Shown here: piece after piece, positions 26,223-34,746 of the stretch
Layout of the letters: each line of letters opens with the position of its first letter
Numbering within the stretch: position 1 is the stretch's first letter
Assembly: GCA_965247565.1 (NCBI GenBank)
Contig: CBDFHF010000002.1
Span: 124,001 to 188,000, forward strand
Direction of reading: 5' to 3'
Length of the DNA: 64,000 bases
Origin: CBDFHF01 sp965247565
GTDB taxonomy: Bacteria; Pseudomonadota; Gammaproteobacteria; Methylococcales; Methylomonadaceae
Program-made: the position numbers and the translations under genes
The notes under the pieces: model-generated
What the model was told of the DNA's origin: nothing
The model's input: only the letters and a program-made list of their open reading frames with translations
The model's database searches: none

Positions 26223-27801
26223 AAAGCATTGCCGGCGTTGTTTTTTCTCTGTTGCTATTGCTGGGGTTGCAAGCTGACTTTAGCTTCAATACAGCCCAGG
26301 CCAGACCCGGTGGAGGGCATTCCAGTTCTTCTCATTCTTCTTCCCGCGGTTCATATCGATCCAGTCCGCGATCTTCAAGTAGATCATCTGGAAGCCGGTC
26401 AACCGGTGGCGGCTATTCGTATGGCCCGTCATGGGGTAATACCACCACCTACCGCAGTAACGGACAAATCTCCATGAGTGAAGCAGAGTTCTTTTTTATG
26501 CTGCTGGTATTCGCAATATTTATTATTGTATTGGTTAATATGCGCCGTGGCAGGCAAGATAGCATTTATTCTGCACCGACCAGCATGGTCAAGAATTGGC
26601 AGAGCGAACAGTTGGCTAATGAGTTTGAGCGTTTTAAACAACTGGATCCAAATTTCTCAAAAATTTTATTGCTGGATTTTGTGCATTCGCTCTACTGTAA
26701 GTTTTACAGTTATACAGGGCAGACTGAATTCAGCTATCTTAACCCGTTCCTCAGTTCGGAGTTACAAAGCTACGGGCAGGCGTCTTTGTTGGCAGCGACT
26801 ATTGATGAAGTAGTCATTAACGGTATCCATTGGCAAGAAATTAATCTGAATAATCCGCGACAAGACAGCATTGTGCTGGTTATTGATGCTAATTACACCC
26901 AGCATTTGCAGGGCAAAAAATACCCGATATACCGTGACAGAACGCTGGCAACTGTGTCGCCAGAAAGGCTTGCTTTTCTCAAGAACCCAAAAAAATGCAG
27001 TCCTTAAGTTGCCCGTATTGCGCTAGCACCAGCGCATTTTAACGATGCGGATGGTGAAATGCCCTTATTGTAAAAATATTCTGCATCAGGGCGAAGCTCA
27101 ATGGTATCTAAACCAGCGAGCTGTGATTCAAATGTGTGTTCTAGAAGCCACCGATTTGGTGACTTACGCCCAAGAAGTTGTGCGACGAATTAATCACTAT
27201 AAAAGCGCCGGATTTACCGGAACAGCTCCAGCAATTTCAACAATTGCATCAATTAGACAATTGGGATGTTTTCTGGCAAAGCTGTTGCACTCAAATTGTG
27301 CAAAGCTATTTTATAGAAATTTACCGGCATTGGAGTTCCCGTAATTGGGACGGTGTAAGACATTTACTTTCTGATCGCTTATACGAAGCCAACCAATTCT
27401 GGACTGATAGATACCAACAACAAAATTGGTTTAATCGATTGGAGAATCTAAAGATCGAGCGGGTTATTCCGGTTAAAGTTGAGCTGGATAAGTTTTATGA
27501 AGCCATTACGGTAAGAATATTCGCCAGCTGCTACGACTACACGGAAGATGCCCAAGGTAAGCTAATTGGTGGCTCCAAACGACAATTACGGCATTACAGT
27601 GAATACTGGACTTTTGTCAGGCGTATTGGTGTTGACAACGTATCAGCCGATTTTAACCTATCCCAATGTCCACATTGCGGCGCACCCGCCGACAAAATGG
27701 GTCAAGCGGGTGAATGTGGTTATTGCGGCTCTAAAATCAGTACTGGCGAATTTTCTTGGGTATTGTTTTTAATTATGCAGGATGATGTGTATAGCGGCTG
27801 A
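26219..27801 (+). pseudogene. Tim44-like / zinc-ribbon membrane protein gene with five clustered frameshifts
   Basis: The reconstructed protein (about 525 residues) has a signal peptide, an Arg/Ser/Gly-rich linker (about 30-80), a membrane helix (EFFFMLLVFAIFIIVLVNM), a first Tim44-like domain, a zinc ribbon (LSCPYCASTSAF, then GECPYCKNIL), a second Tim44-like domain (WDVFWQSCCTQIVQSYFIEI, ITVRIFASCYDYTEDA) and a second zinc ribbon (CPHCGAP, ECGYCGS). The frame breaks at A6 (26915-26920), T4 (26974-26977), T4 (27037-27040), A3 (27057-27059) and near 27178-27186. Removing one base at each restores one continuous frame. Before and after this 270-base stretch the frame is intact. Either a decayed gene or local sequence error. 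Confidence 0.8.
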
Positions 27802-28007
27802 CTAAAACGGGTAGACTAAAAACATTCAGGCAATATGTTAAAAAGCCACGCAGTTAGTCGACTGATTTTTCTATATAATTTTTAGACATTGCTGGTCTAA
27901 TTTATCCGGCGTTAAGGTATCATGTTTCGACAATCAGTCTGAGACTGAACGAAAGTCCGAAACGGGCGGAACAATGCCATCGGTTTTTCGGATTTCATTA
28001 CCGAATT

Positions 28008-28697
28008 ATGGCTAACATGAACAAAGCTAACAGAATTTTATTCGCCGGTGATCCGCACGGAAATTTTAAGCCATTGATTGCGGCTGTTCGTAAACATAGG
28101 CCAGAAGCCGTAGTGCTGCTTGGTGATTATGATTTAGAAAGACCGCTGGAAGTCTATTTGGAAGAAATTATGGACTTAACCCAAATCTGGTGGATTGCTG
28201 GCAATCACGATTTTCAGTCGCCCAGCAAACATGAGAATTTATTTTATTCCGCACTGGCCGGCAATGATCTGCATTTAAAAGTCACCGATATAGCTGGACT
28301 GAGAATTGCCGGGTTAAGTGGTATTTTTCTTGGACGGATTTGGTATCCACCACATCCACCGAAATGGCACAGCAAAAAGCATTATTTAGATAATCAACCA
28401 CACGCTGGGCACTTAGGTATAACACTGAAGTGTAAATCGGCTATTTGGCACGATGAGTTTGAGGCATTAAAAACATTAAAAGCGGATATTTTGGTTAGTC
28501 ATGAAGCCCCTAAGTCTCACCGACATGGTTTTCATGCGATTGGAGAATTGGCAGAAGCTATGGGGGTCAAAACGGTATTCCATGGGCACTTGCATGAAAA
28601 TTACGCCGGTTTTATTAAAAAAGGTATCAGAGTATATGGTGTTGCTGATGCTGCAGTTGCGGACTTATTGGGTAACACATTCAAGGATGATAGTTAA
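28008..28697 (+). CDS. Calcineurin-like metallophosphoesterase
   Basis: A 229-residue cytoplasmic phosphoesterase with all usual metal-binding motifs: FAGDPHGNF (DxH), LLGDYDL (GD), WIAGNHDFQ (GNHD), ILVSHEAP (H), and VFHGHLHENY (GHxH). No signal peptide. Substrate unknown; the family includes nucleases, nucleotide phosphatases and others. ATG codons at 28008 and 28017 are both possible. A perfect TATAAT (27874-27879) upstream may be its -10 box, though no good -35 is seen. Transcribed alone, convergent with the nuclease gene. Confidence 0.85.
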   Translation: MANMNKANRILFAGDPHGNFKPLIAAVRKHRPEAVVLLGDYDLERPLEVYLEEIMDLTQIWWIAGNHDFQSPSKHENLFYSALAGNDLHLKVTDIAGLRIAGLSGIFLGRIWYPPHPPKWHSKKHYLDNQPHAGHLGITLKCKSAIWHDEFEALKTLKADILVSHEAPKSHRHGFHAIGELAEAMGVKTVFHGHLHENYAGFIKKGIRVYGVADAAVADLLGNTFKDDS

Positions 28698-28730
28698 ACT
28701 AAGACAGCTATACATTTTGGTTTTAATCAG

Positions 28731-29558
28731 TTAATTCCTAGTTGCTCTGTCTTTTATCGCGCTGGGATGCCGAATCAACATAGAAAACTTGCCGCGGTTT
28801 TTATTCAGCCAGCCACGCACTTCGATCGATTTGCCGGAATAGCTGTTTGCATCGGGAAATAAGTCCAGCCATTCGCGTTCAATACGCGCCTCAAATTGGC
28901 TGGAGAAGGTCAAGTAAACAGATTTTTTGGTTTGCCGAACATTCTCAACTTTCCCATATATGCGCATCCAACCAGTGCGGCCTTGATTGGTTATCCTGCT
29001 CACTGGAATCGGTGCATATTCCGAGCGTTGCCAGATACCGCGCCCGCTTTGTTCAGCCTCGTTTTGTGCATTTACCAGTTCATCAACAAATAACAGATTA
29101 GGCGGATAAATACTGATTTCTGCCAAACCGGCAGCAACCAGTTGCCGATTGATGTGGTCTTTATTTTCAGTAAACACATGTGCTAGGGTTCTGCCATATT
29201 TGTCGGTTTTTTCCACATCATGTATCAAGCGGACTTTTTGGTTTTTTAACTTCTGAGTTAACCAGCGCTTGGCTTCATCACCACCCGCATCAGCCTGTTT
29301 GTCCCAGTGTTGTACTTCGGGGGTGTTGATGCCCAACAAGCGGATTTTAGTGCCGTCATATAATTCGATGGTATCGCCGTCGTACACTTTTTTAACCGAT
29401 AAAAAACGGTAGCTGTGTTTAATTTTAAGTGGTTTTGCGTCCTGTGTGGTTTTGTCTGAGTAATGCCTGTTGCCGTTCGCATCTTTCCATTCGTAGACGG
29501 TTTGTTCAGCGCAAGCACTCAGGCAGAACAATAAAAGTACTAGAACTTTAATTAACAC
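28731..29558 (-). CDS. Thermonuclease (SNase) family lipoprotein with DUF4124 domain
   Basis: A 275-residue exported protein. It starts with a lipoprotein-type signal (lipobox LSAC at about 13-16), then a DUF4124-like segment (VYEWKDANGNRHYSD), then a staphylococcal nuclease-like domain (about 55-185). The active-site pattern is present: VYDGDTIELYDGTKIRLLG (Asp, Arg), NTPEV (Glu region) and DKYGRTLAHVF (Arg). A C-terminal domain of about 80 residues (IYGKVENVRQTKKSVYLTF) resembles an OB-fold. Expected to cut DNA/RNA outside the cytoplasm with calcium. Four bases separate its ATG from the lnt stop upstream, so the two are probably co-transcribed. Confidence 0.87.
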   Translation of the reverse strand: MLIKVLVLLLFCLSACAEQTVYEWKDANGNRHYSDKTTQDAKPLKIKHSYRFLSVKKVYDGDTIELYDGTKIRLLGINTPEVQHWDKQADAGGDEAKRWLTQKLKNQKVRLIHDVEKTDKYGRTLAHVFTENKDHINRQLVAAGLAEISIYPPNLLFVDELVNAQNEAEQSGRGIWQRSEYAPIPVSRITNQGRTGWMRIYGKVENVRQTKKSVYLTFSSQFEARIEREWLDLFPDANSYSGKSIEVRGWLNKNRGKFSMLIRHPSAIKDRATRN

Positions 29559-29562
29559 AATG

Positions 29563-31059
29563 CTAAATTTTTTGGAGTTGATTAGAAAAAAGTTGATGGG
29601 CGAGCAAGCTTAAATAAGCTATAGCCAAGCTCAATACGATAAGGTTGTCTCCCAGTTTAGAATAAGGTGTTGATCCTGTCATAGGTGTAACAGTGCCGGT
29701 GAGAACTGTGGTAGTAAATAATGGTGCTTGTTGTACCACTTTGCCGTCGGCAGCAATAATTGCTGTGATGCCAGTATTGGTCGAACGCAATAAAAAACGA
29801 CCCGTTTCCAGTGCCCGCATTCTGGCTATTTGCAAATGCTGGTGTGGTTCTATGGAATCCCCAAACCAGGCATCATTGGTTACATTAACTAGATAAGCGG
29901 CATTAGGTTCGGCCTGAATGCCAAAAGCATCTTCATAACAGATGGACGTGATAAACGGGTAACCGCCTGCTTGAAGTAAGGGCTGATTGGCTGTGCCGGG
30001 TTGGAAGATGCCTAAACGCATAGTAAATAGGCTAAGCACATAACCTGACAATGGTTGCCAAGGCAAATACTCGCCGAACGGTAGTAAATGTTTTTTATGA
30101 TAAGTGCCTTCGGACGTGCCCAGTGTGATGACCGCATTATATTTTTTATCTTGTGGCATCTCGTGAATCGGAACGCTGATAATTAAATCGGTATGATGTT
30201 GTTTGGCGGCATTTCCCAAGGGGCGCAGAAAATCGGTATAGACTTCATCCAAAAAAGCAGGAATTGCCGACTCAGGCCACACAATCACCTGCGAATCCCA
30301 ATGCGCTTCGGTTAAAGACTGATAGCTGGCCAGGGTTTTTAAACGGTTTTTGGGTCGCCATTTTTGATCTTGACTGACGTTGCCTTGAATCATTGACACT
30401 TTAAAGGGTTGTCCGGCCGGAACTGTCCAGTGAATAGGTTGTAAAATAGCACCGCCGCTCCACAAACAAGTCAATGCGGTGATGACTAATCCAGAGCGCT
30501 TTTTGTCATAGACTAAACTCGCAATGGTCGATGCGGTTAGCGCCAATAAAAACCCGGTTCCGTAAGCGCCCAGTAAAGGCATGTAGCCTGATAACGGCGT
30601 GTCCAGTTGCGAATACGCTCCGAGCAACCACGGAAAACCATTCAATATCCCATAACCCCGCAGATATTCGAACAATATCCACAGTAGTGCCGTGCTGATA
30701 ATCCATAACAAGGGTGATCGTGGTGCAAACTTTACCGATAGCCATCCGGCTAAAGCAGGAAACAAAGCCCAAAACCCAATAAACAAACACGTCAACACCC
30801 CAGAACCGACCACACCGCCGCCACCAAAGTCATGCATGCTCACATAAACCCAGGAAACTCCAATTCCAAACAAGCCTGCGCCAAATAAAAAACCTCTGAG
30901 TAAGGCTCGCTTGGCGCTAACGCCTCGCCAGGATAAAAACAGAAAGCTCAGTGCAACAATAGCCAAATAGGCATGATTAAAAGGCGCAAAGGCTAAGGCG
31001 AATAAAATGCCTGCGACAGTAGCAAGACAATCAATTGTTCGATTGTGAGTAAAGGGCAT
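29563..31059 (-). CDS. lnt: Apolipoprotein N-acyltransferase
   Basis: Lnt adds the third acyl chain to the N-terminal Cys of lipoproteins in the inner membrane. The 498 residues show several N-terminal membrane helices (about 1-215) followed by a periplasmic nitrilase-like domain (about 225-470) and a last helix. The catalytic triad is visible: Glu in VIVWPESAIPAF, Lys in YHKKHLLPFGEYLP, and Cys in TSICYEDAFG. Length matches E. coli Lnt (512). Usually follows corC (ybeX); here its 5' side is a long gap, and the nuclease gene follows. Confidence 0.95.
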   Translation of the reverse strand: MPFTHNRTIDCLATVAGILFALAFAPFNHAYLAIVALSFLFLSWRGVSAKRALLRGFLFGAGLFGIGVSWVYVSMHDFGGGGVVGSGVLTCLFIGFWALFPALAGWLSVKFAPRSPLLWIISTALLWILFEYLRGYGILNGFPWLLGAYSQLDTPLSGYMPLLGAYGTGFLLALTASTIASLVYDKKRSGLVITALTCLWSGGAILQPIHWTVPAGQPFKVSMIQGNVSQDQKWRPKNRLKTLASYQSLTEAHWDSQVIVWPESAIPAFLDEVYTDFLRPLGNAAKQHHTDLIISVPIHEMPQDKKYNAVITLGTSEGTYHKKHLLPFGEYLPWQPLSGYVLSLFTMRLGIFQPGTANQPLLQAGGYPFITSICYEDAFGIQAEPNAAYLVNVTNDAWFGDSIEPHQHLQIARMRALETGRFLLRSTNTGITAIIAADGKVVQQAPLFTTTVLTGTVTPMTGSTPYSKLGDNLIVLSLAIAYLSLLAHQLFSNQLQKI

Positions 31060-31741
31060 GCATTAGCTGATAGGTGTATGAAATTTGTGGCAATCATACA
31101 GGAGAGTGCATTTATTGGCAGATCTTGATGCCAGTCAATTTTTTCAAAATTTAGAAAAAGACGCTTTGCTCAAAATAAAAAACTGAAGTGAATGCTTACA
31201 CAATAATCAGCTATTACTGAAGGCAAACGAATGTTCAAAAGTGTCAGAAAATTTAACAATACTCTTCCATAGTTTTACTAAGAGCAACAAGTTGTTTTGC
31301 GTTTTTTGAGTAAACTTTATGTAAATACTTTAGATGAATGCGTCAGTATTTTTTACACTATTTTGATTAATAAACGGTTATCGACATTTATTTCTCATCA
31401 ATAGAGATTAATAAAAACGGATTGTGTAATTGTCAGCATAGTTTACAAGTTATGATGGTAATGGAAGTGGCTAGCCAAAAAAAGCGATTTTTTTCGGCAA
31501 AGAAGAGCTAGGCAACTCAAAACTTCAACTGCTTTGTGTTATTGCTAGCCATGGAAAATAAGTAAAGTTTGGTTCTCCGTACACGAAAAAAATAGTCGGT
31601 GTTACTTGATTATTAAAAGAAATCTAAATCCTACAGCCATGTAAGATTTCACCCAATAGTCACAATGATTAAAAATTCAATCTCTGCCGTTTGCAGCGAG
31701 TTTGGACGCTCAAGTAGCGCTTTTAATTAAAACTTTAAATT
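31060..31741. other. Long AT-rich intergenic region
   Basis: About 680 bases between the divergent lnt gene and the sigma-54 promoter of the large secreted protein. Very AT-rich with frequent stops in all frames. No ORF, tRNA or repeat was recognised. Enhancer sites for a sigma-54 activator would be expected in the right half. Confidence 0.4.
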
Positions 31742-31756
31742 TGGCTTAATATTTGC
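31742..31756 (+). promoter_or_regulatory. Sigma-54 (-24/-12) promoter of the large CTERM protein gene
   Basis: TGGC-TTAATAT-TTGC has GG (31743-31744) and GC (31755-31756) spaced by exactly ten bases, as required for sigma-54. Predicted transcription start is near 31768, giving a leader of about 100 nt that begins with a hairpin. The spacing and leader length parallel the promoter at 5026-5039. Confidence 0.75.
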
Positions 31757-31769
31757 TTATAAGAAAAAC

Positions 31770-31790
31770 GGCGGAAGAAAACCCTTCGCC
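31770..31790 (+). repeat. Leader hairpin at the predicted 5' end of the CTERM mRNA
   Basis: GGCGGAAG (31770-31777, one bulged G) pairs with CTTCGCC (31784-31790) around a six-base loop. It lies within the first ten bases or so of the predicted transcript and may protect the mRNA or act in regulation. Confidence 0.45.
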
Positions 31791-31867
31791 TTCTTGGGGA
31801 TTTTTATTCGGTAGCCCAAGTCAATCATCTTAACCATCGAAGTATGCATGCAAAAAGGAACTAAAGT

Positions 31868-34420
31868 ATGAAGATAAGTCAATTAAGCAAAGCAATATCG
31901 TTTATTTTGTTTTCAGGTACAGCTGTAATCGCACCCCAATCTTCTTGGGCAACAAACACAACACAAAATGGCTCCGCTGGTAACAATGGCGCATCCGGGA
32001 TTGCAGGAAACCCAGGCACAAATGGTGCTGACGGCACAGCGGGCGGAAATGCCACTGCGAGTGCTAATACAACAGTGCAACAAACTAACAGTGCTACCGC
32101 TAATGGCGGTCAAGGTGGCGCCGGCGGAAACGGCGGCGATGGTGACCAGCCCGGTGCGAACGGTGGTAATGGCGGTAACGGTGCAAAAGGTGGAAATGCT
32201 ACAGCAACAGCAACTACTAGCCGTAGCAATGCTGCGGAAACATCGACGTCTGCTACGGCAAGTGCGGGGGCAGGTGGTTTAGGTGGATACCGTGGAGCAG
32301 GAAACGCCCCAGGTACTGACGGAATCAGCGGTAGTTCAGGCGTGGGCGGCAATGCTTCTACTACCGCTTCGTCAACCCAACTTGGTGCCGGCGCTAGCAG
32401 TGCTACCACCAGTTCTAGTGGCGGTACGGGGGCGAATTCCTATTACAATAACGGTTTCAGTAGTAATGGTGGCACTGCTAACGCTTTAGCGACTGCAATA
32501 ACCAACGGCAGCGGTGCAACCAATGCGAATGGCTATGCTTATGGCGGTGCCGGCGGCTATTCTTATGCCGGTAATGCCGGGAATGGCGGGGCAGCCACCA
32601 GCAGCAGCACAGGCACCGCCAATGGTAATAGTGCTGTTTCAGTTAACGATGCAGTGTATGGTGGGCTTGGTGGCCATTTATACGACAACACAGGAAACGG
32701 TGGCAATGGCGGTGCAGCCAGTTCGGTTGCCAATGGCTCAAACAATGGCATTCAGAGCGTTTCAGTTTACAGCCATGCAAACTACGGGCATGGTGGACAA
32801 GGGCGTGGCACAGGACAGTCGGGCGGTAATGGCGCTGTTAATTCTGCTAAAGCGACTGGGGTTTCTACAGGCGGCGGCACTGTTAATGTCGGGGCTTATC
32901 AATACGGCGGCAACGGTGGTGATGGTGTCAACGGCGCTAACGGTGGCAGTGGTGCGGATTCAACTATGCACAATGCCGTCAGTGGCTCAACCAGTGGCAG
33001 TTTAACATTAACTCAACAGGCTTTTGGTGGTTCAGGTGGTAGTAGCACTGGCGGATTGGTCGGTAAAGCAGGTAAGGCAACTTCAACGTTATCAGCAACC
33101 AACACCGGCAGTAGTAGCTTAAATACCACAGCGAATGCCACTGGCGGTGCCGGCGGATACAACTATGGCGGTAACTCGGTCGCAGCGGGCGGCGACGCCA
33201 ATGCCAGCAACACCACAGCCGGTATTGGTGATGGGCATACTATTTATGCTTACGGTAATGCTTATGGAGGTGCTGGTAGTCTTGTAAACGGAGGAACGGC
33301 CGCAGGTGCCGGTGGAAAAGCGACTAGCAGTACCATTGGTCATGCGGCGGGTGACAGTTATGTTACCGTAAACGATACGGCTAACGGTGGTGCTGGCGGC
33401 TATACTTATAACGTAGCTACTGGCGGAAATGGTGGCGCTGCAGTGTCTTCGGCTGAAGGCAGTAATGTGGGCAGCCAGTCAGTCTACGTTTATAGCAATG
33501 CTAACGGTGGAGCCGCATCTGGATCTGGAAGTGACATGGGTGTAGGTGGTGGTGCGCAAGCTCATGCGAACGGAAGCAGCACTGCTGGTTACGTTAATGC
33601 TTATGCGGTTGCCAATGCGGGCGCTGGCTCCAATAGCTCTACTAAAGTAGCGGCTGACGCTATTTCAACCGGTGGCAATGGCTCAAATGCCAGAGCCCTT
33701 GCCAATAACCAAAATATTGCCAGTGTTGATTCAAGGGCGTATGTTGATTATGGCGTAGTCGGAACCGGTGACACAGGTGCTGCGGTAGGCCAATCCTTGC
33801 TTCCTGTAGTACCCGCTAATAAAGAAGCGGTCGCTTATGGGACTGCTCTGCCATCGGCTGCAGATGCCAATGCTCTATTGGTTGGCAGCCCGGTAAGTCA
33901 GGATTTTGATTTTGGTGGCAGCAGCCAAGCCTGGTTGATGGGTAATCTGGGTGTGTTGAATACGGCTACTGATGGAAATTTCCATAGTTATTCCAGTCAG
34001 ATTTATTTTAACCTCGATACGGCAAGTTTTAGCAACCAACAAAGCTTGTTACTGGGTTTGCTCTCTCCAGTGTTTGGCGCTAGCAACCTAGGCACAAATG
34101 ACACCTTGACTTTTACTATTGATTTATCGGGTGCAGGCGGTTCAACTAGAAACACCTATACCTTCGCTGATTTACAGGAAGCTACTAATCTAGGCACGCA
34201 GGATTTAGGCACATGGGCTGGCTTTGTGACTGAGAGCAATACCCAACTAGCCATTTCTTTGAGTCTGAACTTATATTCTCAAACCAATCTTTCCGGTATT
34301 GATTTTAATTATGTTCTTGGAAATTCAACCTTGGGTAGCGGTGTTAACGTACCTGTACCAGCTGCATTTTGGTTGTTTGGCTCAGCATTAGTCGGATGGG
34401 GTTTTAAACGTCGCAAATAA
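31868..34420 (+). CDS. Large Gly/Ala/Asn/Ser-rich secreted protein with PEP-CTERM-like tail
   Basis: An 850-residue exported protein. After a signal peptide (about 1-29, ending SSWA) come some 620 residues of low-complexity Gly/Asn/Ala/Ser/Thr sequence, first collagen-like (NGASGIAGNPGTNGADGTAG), then repeated GGAGGYxYxGN units. A long block around residues 250-310 recurs near 495-550 (SVNDAVYGGLGG against TVNDTANGGAGG; NGGNGGAASSVANGS against TGGNGGAAVSSAEGS; SVSVYSHAN against SVYVYSNAN). A folded-looking domain follows (about 660-820), then the sorting tail VPVPAAFWLFGSALVGWGF with basic FKRRK. Expected to be exported, processed by an exosortase and to form matrix or fibres. Function unknown. 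Driven by a sigma-54 promoter. Confidence 0.87.
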   Translation: MKISQLSKAISFILFSGTAVIAPQSSWATNTTQNGSAGNNGASGIAGNPGTNGADGTAGGNATASANTTVQQTNSATANGGQGGAGGNGGDGDQPGANGGNGGNGAKGGNATATATTSRSNAAETSTSATASAGAGGLGGYRGAGNAPGTDGISGSSGVGGNASTTASSTQLGAGASSATTSSSGGTGANSYYNNGFSSNGGTANALATAITNGSGATNANGYAYGGAGGYSYAGNAGNGGAATSSSTGTANGNSAVSVNDAVYGGLGGHLYDNTGNGGNGGAASSVANGSNNGIQSVSVYSHANYGHGGQGRGTGQSGGNGAVNSAKATGVSTGGGTVNVGAYQYGGNGGDGVNGANGGSGADSTMHNAVSGSTSGSLTLTQQAFGGSGGSSTGGLVGKAGKATSTLSATNTGSSSLNTTANATGGAGGYNYGGNSVAAGGDANASNTTAGIGDGHTIYAYGNAYGGAGSLVNGGTAAGAGGKATSSTIGHAAGDSYVTVNDTANGGAGGYTYNVATGGNGGAAVSSAEGSNVGSQSVYVYSNANGGAASGSGSDMGVGGGAQAHANGSSTAGYVNAYAVANAGAGSNSSTKVAADAISTGGNGSNARALANNQNIASVDSRAYVDYGVVGTGDTGAAVGQSLLPVVPANKEAVAYGTALPSAADANALLVGSPVSQDFDFGGSSQAWLMGNLGVLNTATDGNFHSYSSQIYFNLDTASFSNQQSLLLGLLSPVFGASNLGTNDTLTFTIDLSGAGGSTRNTYTFADLQEATNLGTQDLGTWAGFVTESNTQLAISLSLNLYSQTNLSGIDFNYVLGNSTLGSGVNVPVPAAFWLFGSALVGWGFKRRK

Positions 34421-34454
34421 GCGTTCGTTTATATCTTTATCTTACAGGTGAAAC

Positions 34455-34483
34455 AAAAAAACCGCCTTCGGGCGGTTTTTTTT
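34455..34483 (+). terminator. Rho-independent terminator after the large CTERM gene
   Basis: A-run plus ACCGCC, a stable TTCG tetraloop (34467-34470), GGCGGT and a run of T. The remaining 263 bases to the next gene hold no ORF, and no clear promoter was found. Confidence 0.92.
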
Positions 34484-34746
34484 CGTTCTATTAATAGGCA
34501 TAAGAGGGTTTACCACGCGGTGTGACTCGTTGAGGTTAGCATTCTTGGATGATCATCCGTGCTAGCAAACAGTGTATTTGACCGGAATCCGAAATTTGGA
34601 ATTCGCTATTTGATTTCTTGGCTAACATAGCCTAGGCTGAATCCATAAGCTTTGCAGGTGCATGAAAAAGTAATGCTCGGCACTGTAAATATCTTTTACA
34701 ATAATAAGATTAGTGACAATATTCTTTAAAAAACACCGCTGACACC

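Noticed and set aside
27874..27879. Promoter with perfect TATAAT before the metallophosphoesterase gene
   Set aside because: No acceptable -35 hexamer at 16-18 bases; noted only as a candidate in the gene entry.
32514..33005. Met/Pro/Ala-rich frame of 163 codons within the large CTERM gene
   Set aside because: Composition is that of an out-of-frame reading of GGN/GCN repeats; the enclosing gene is supported by signal peptide and tail.
31868..34420. Repeats that could suggest a CRISPR array
   Set aside because: Repeats are degenerate codon repeats in a long open frame; no fixed-length repeat with unique spacers occurs anywhere in the window.
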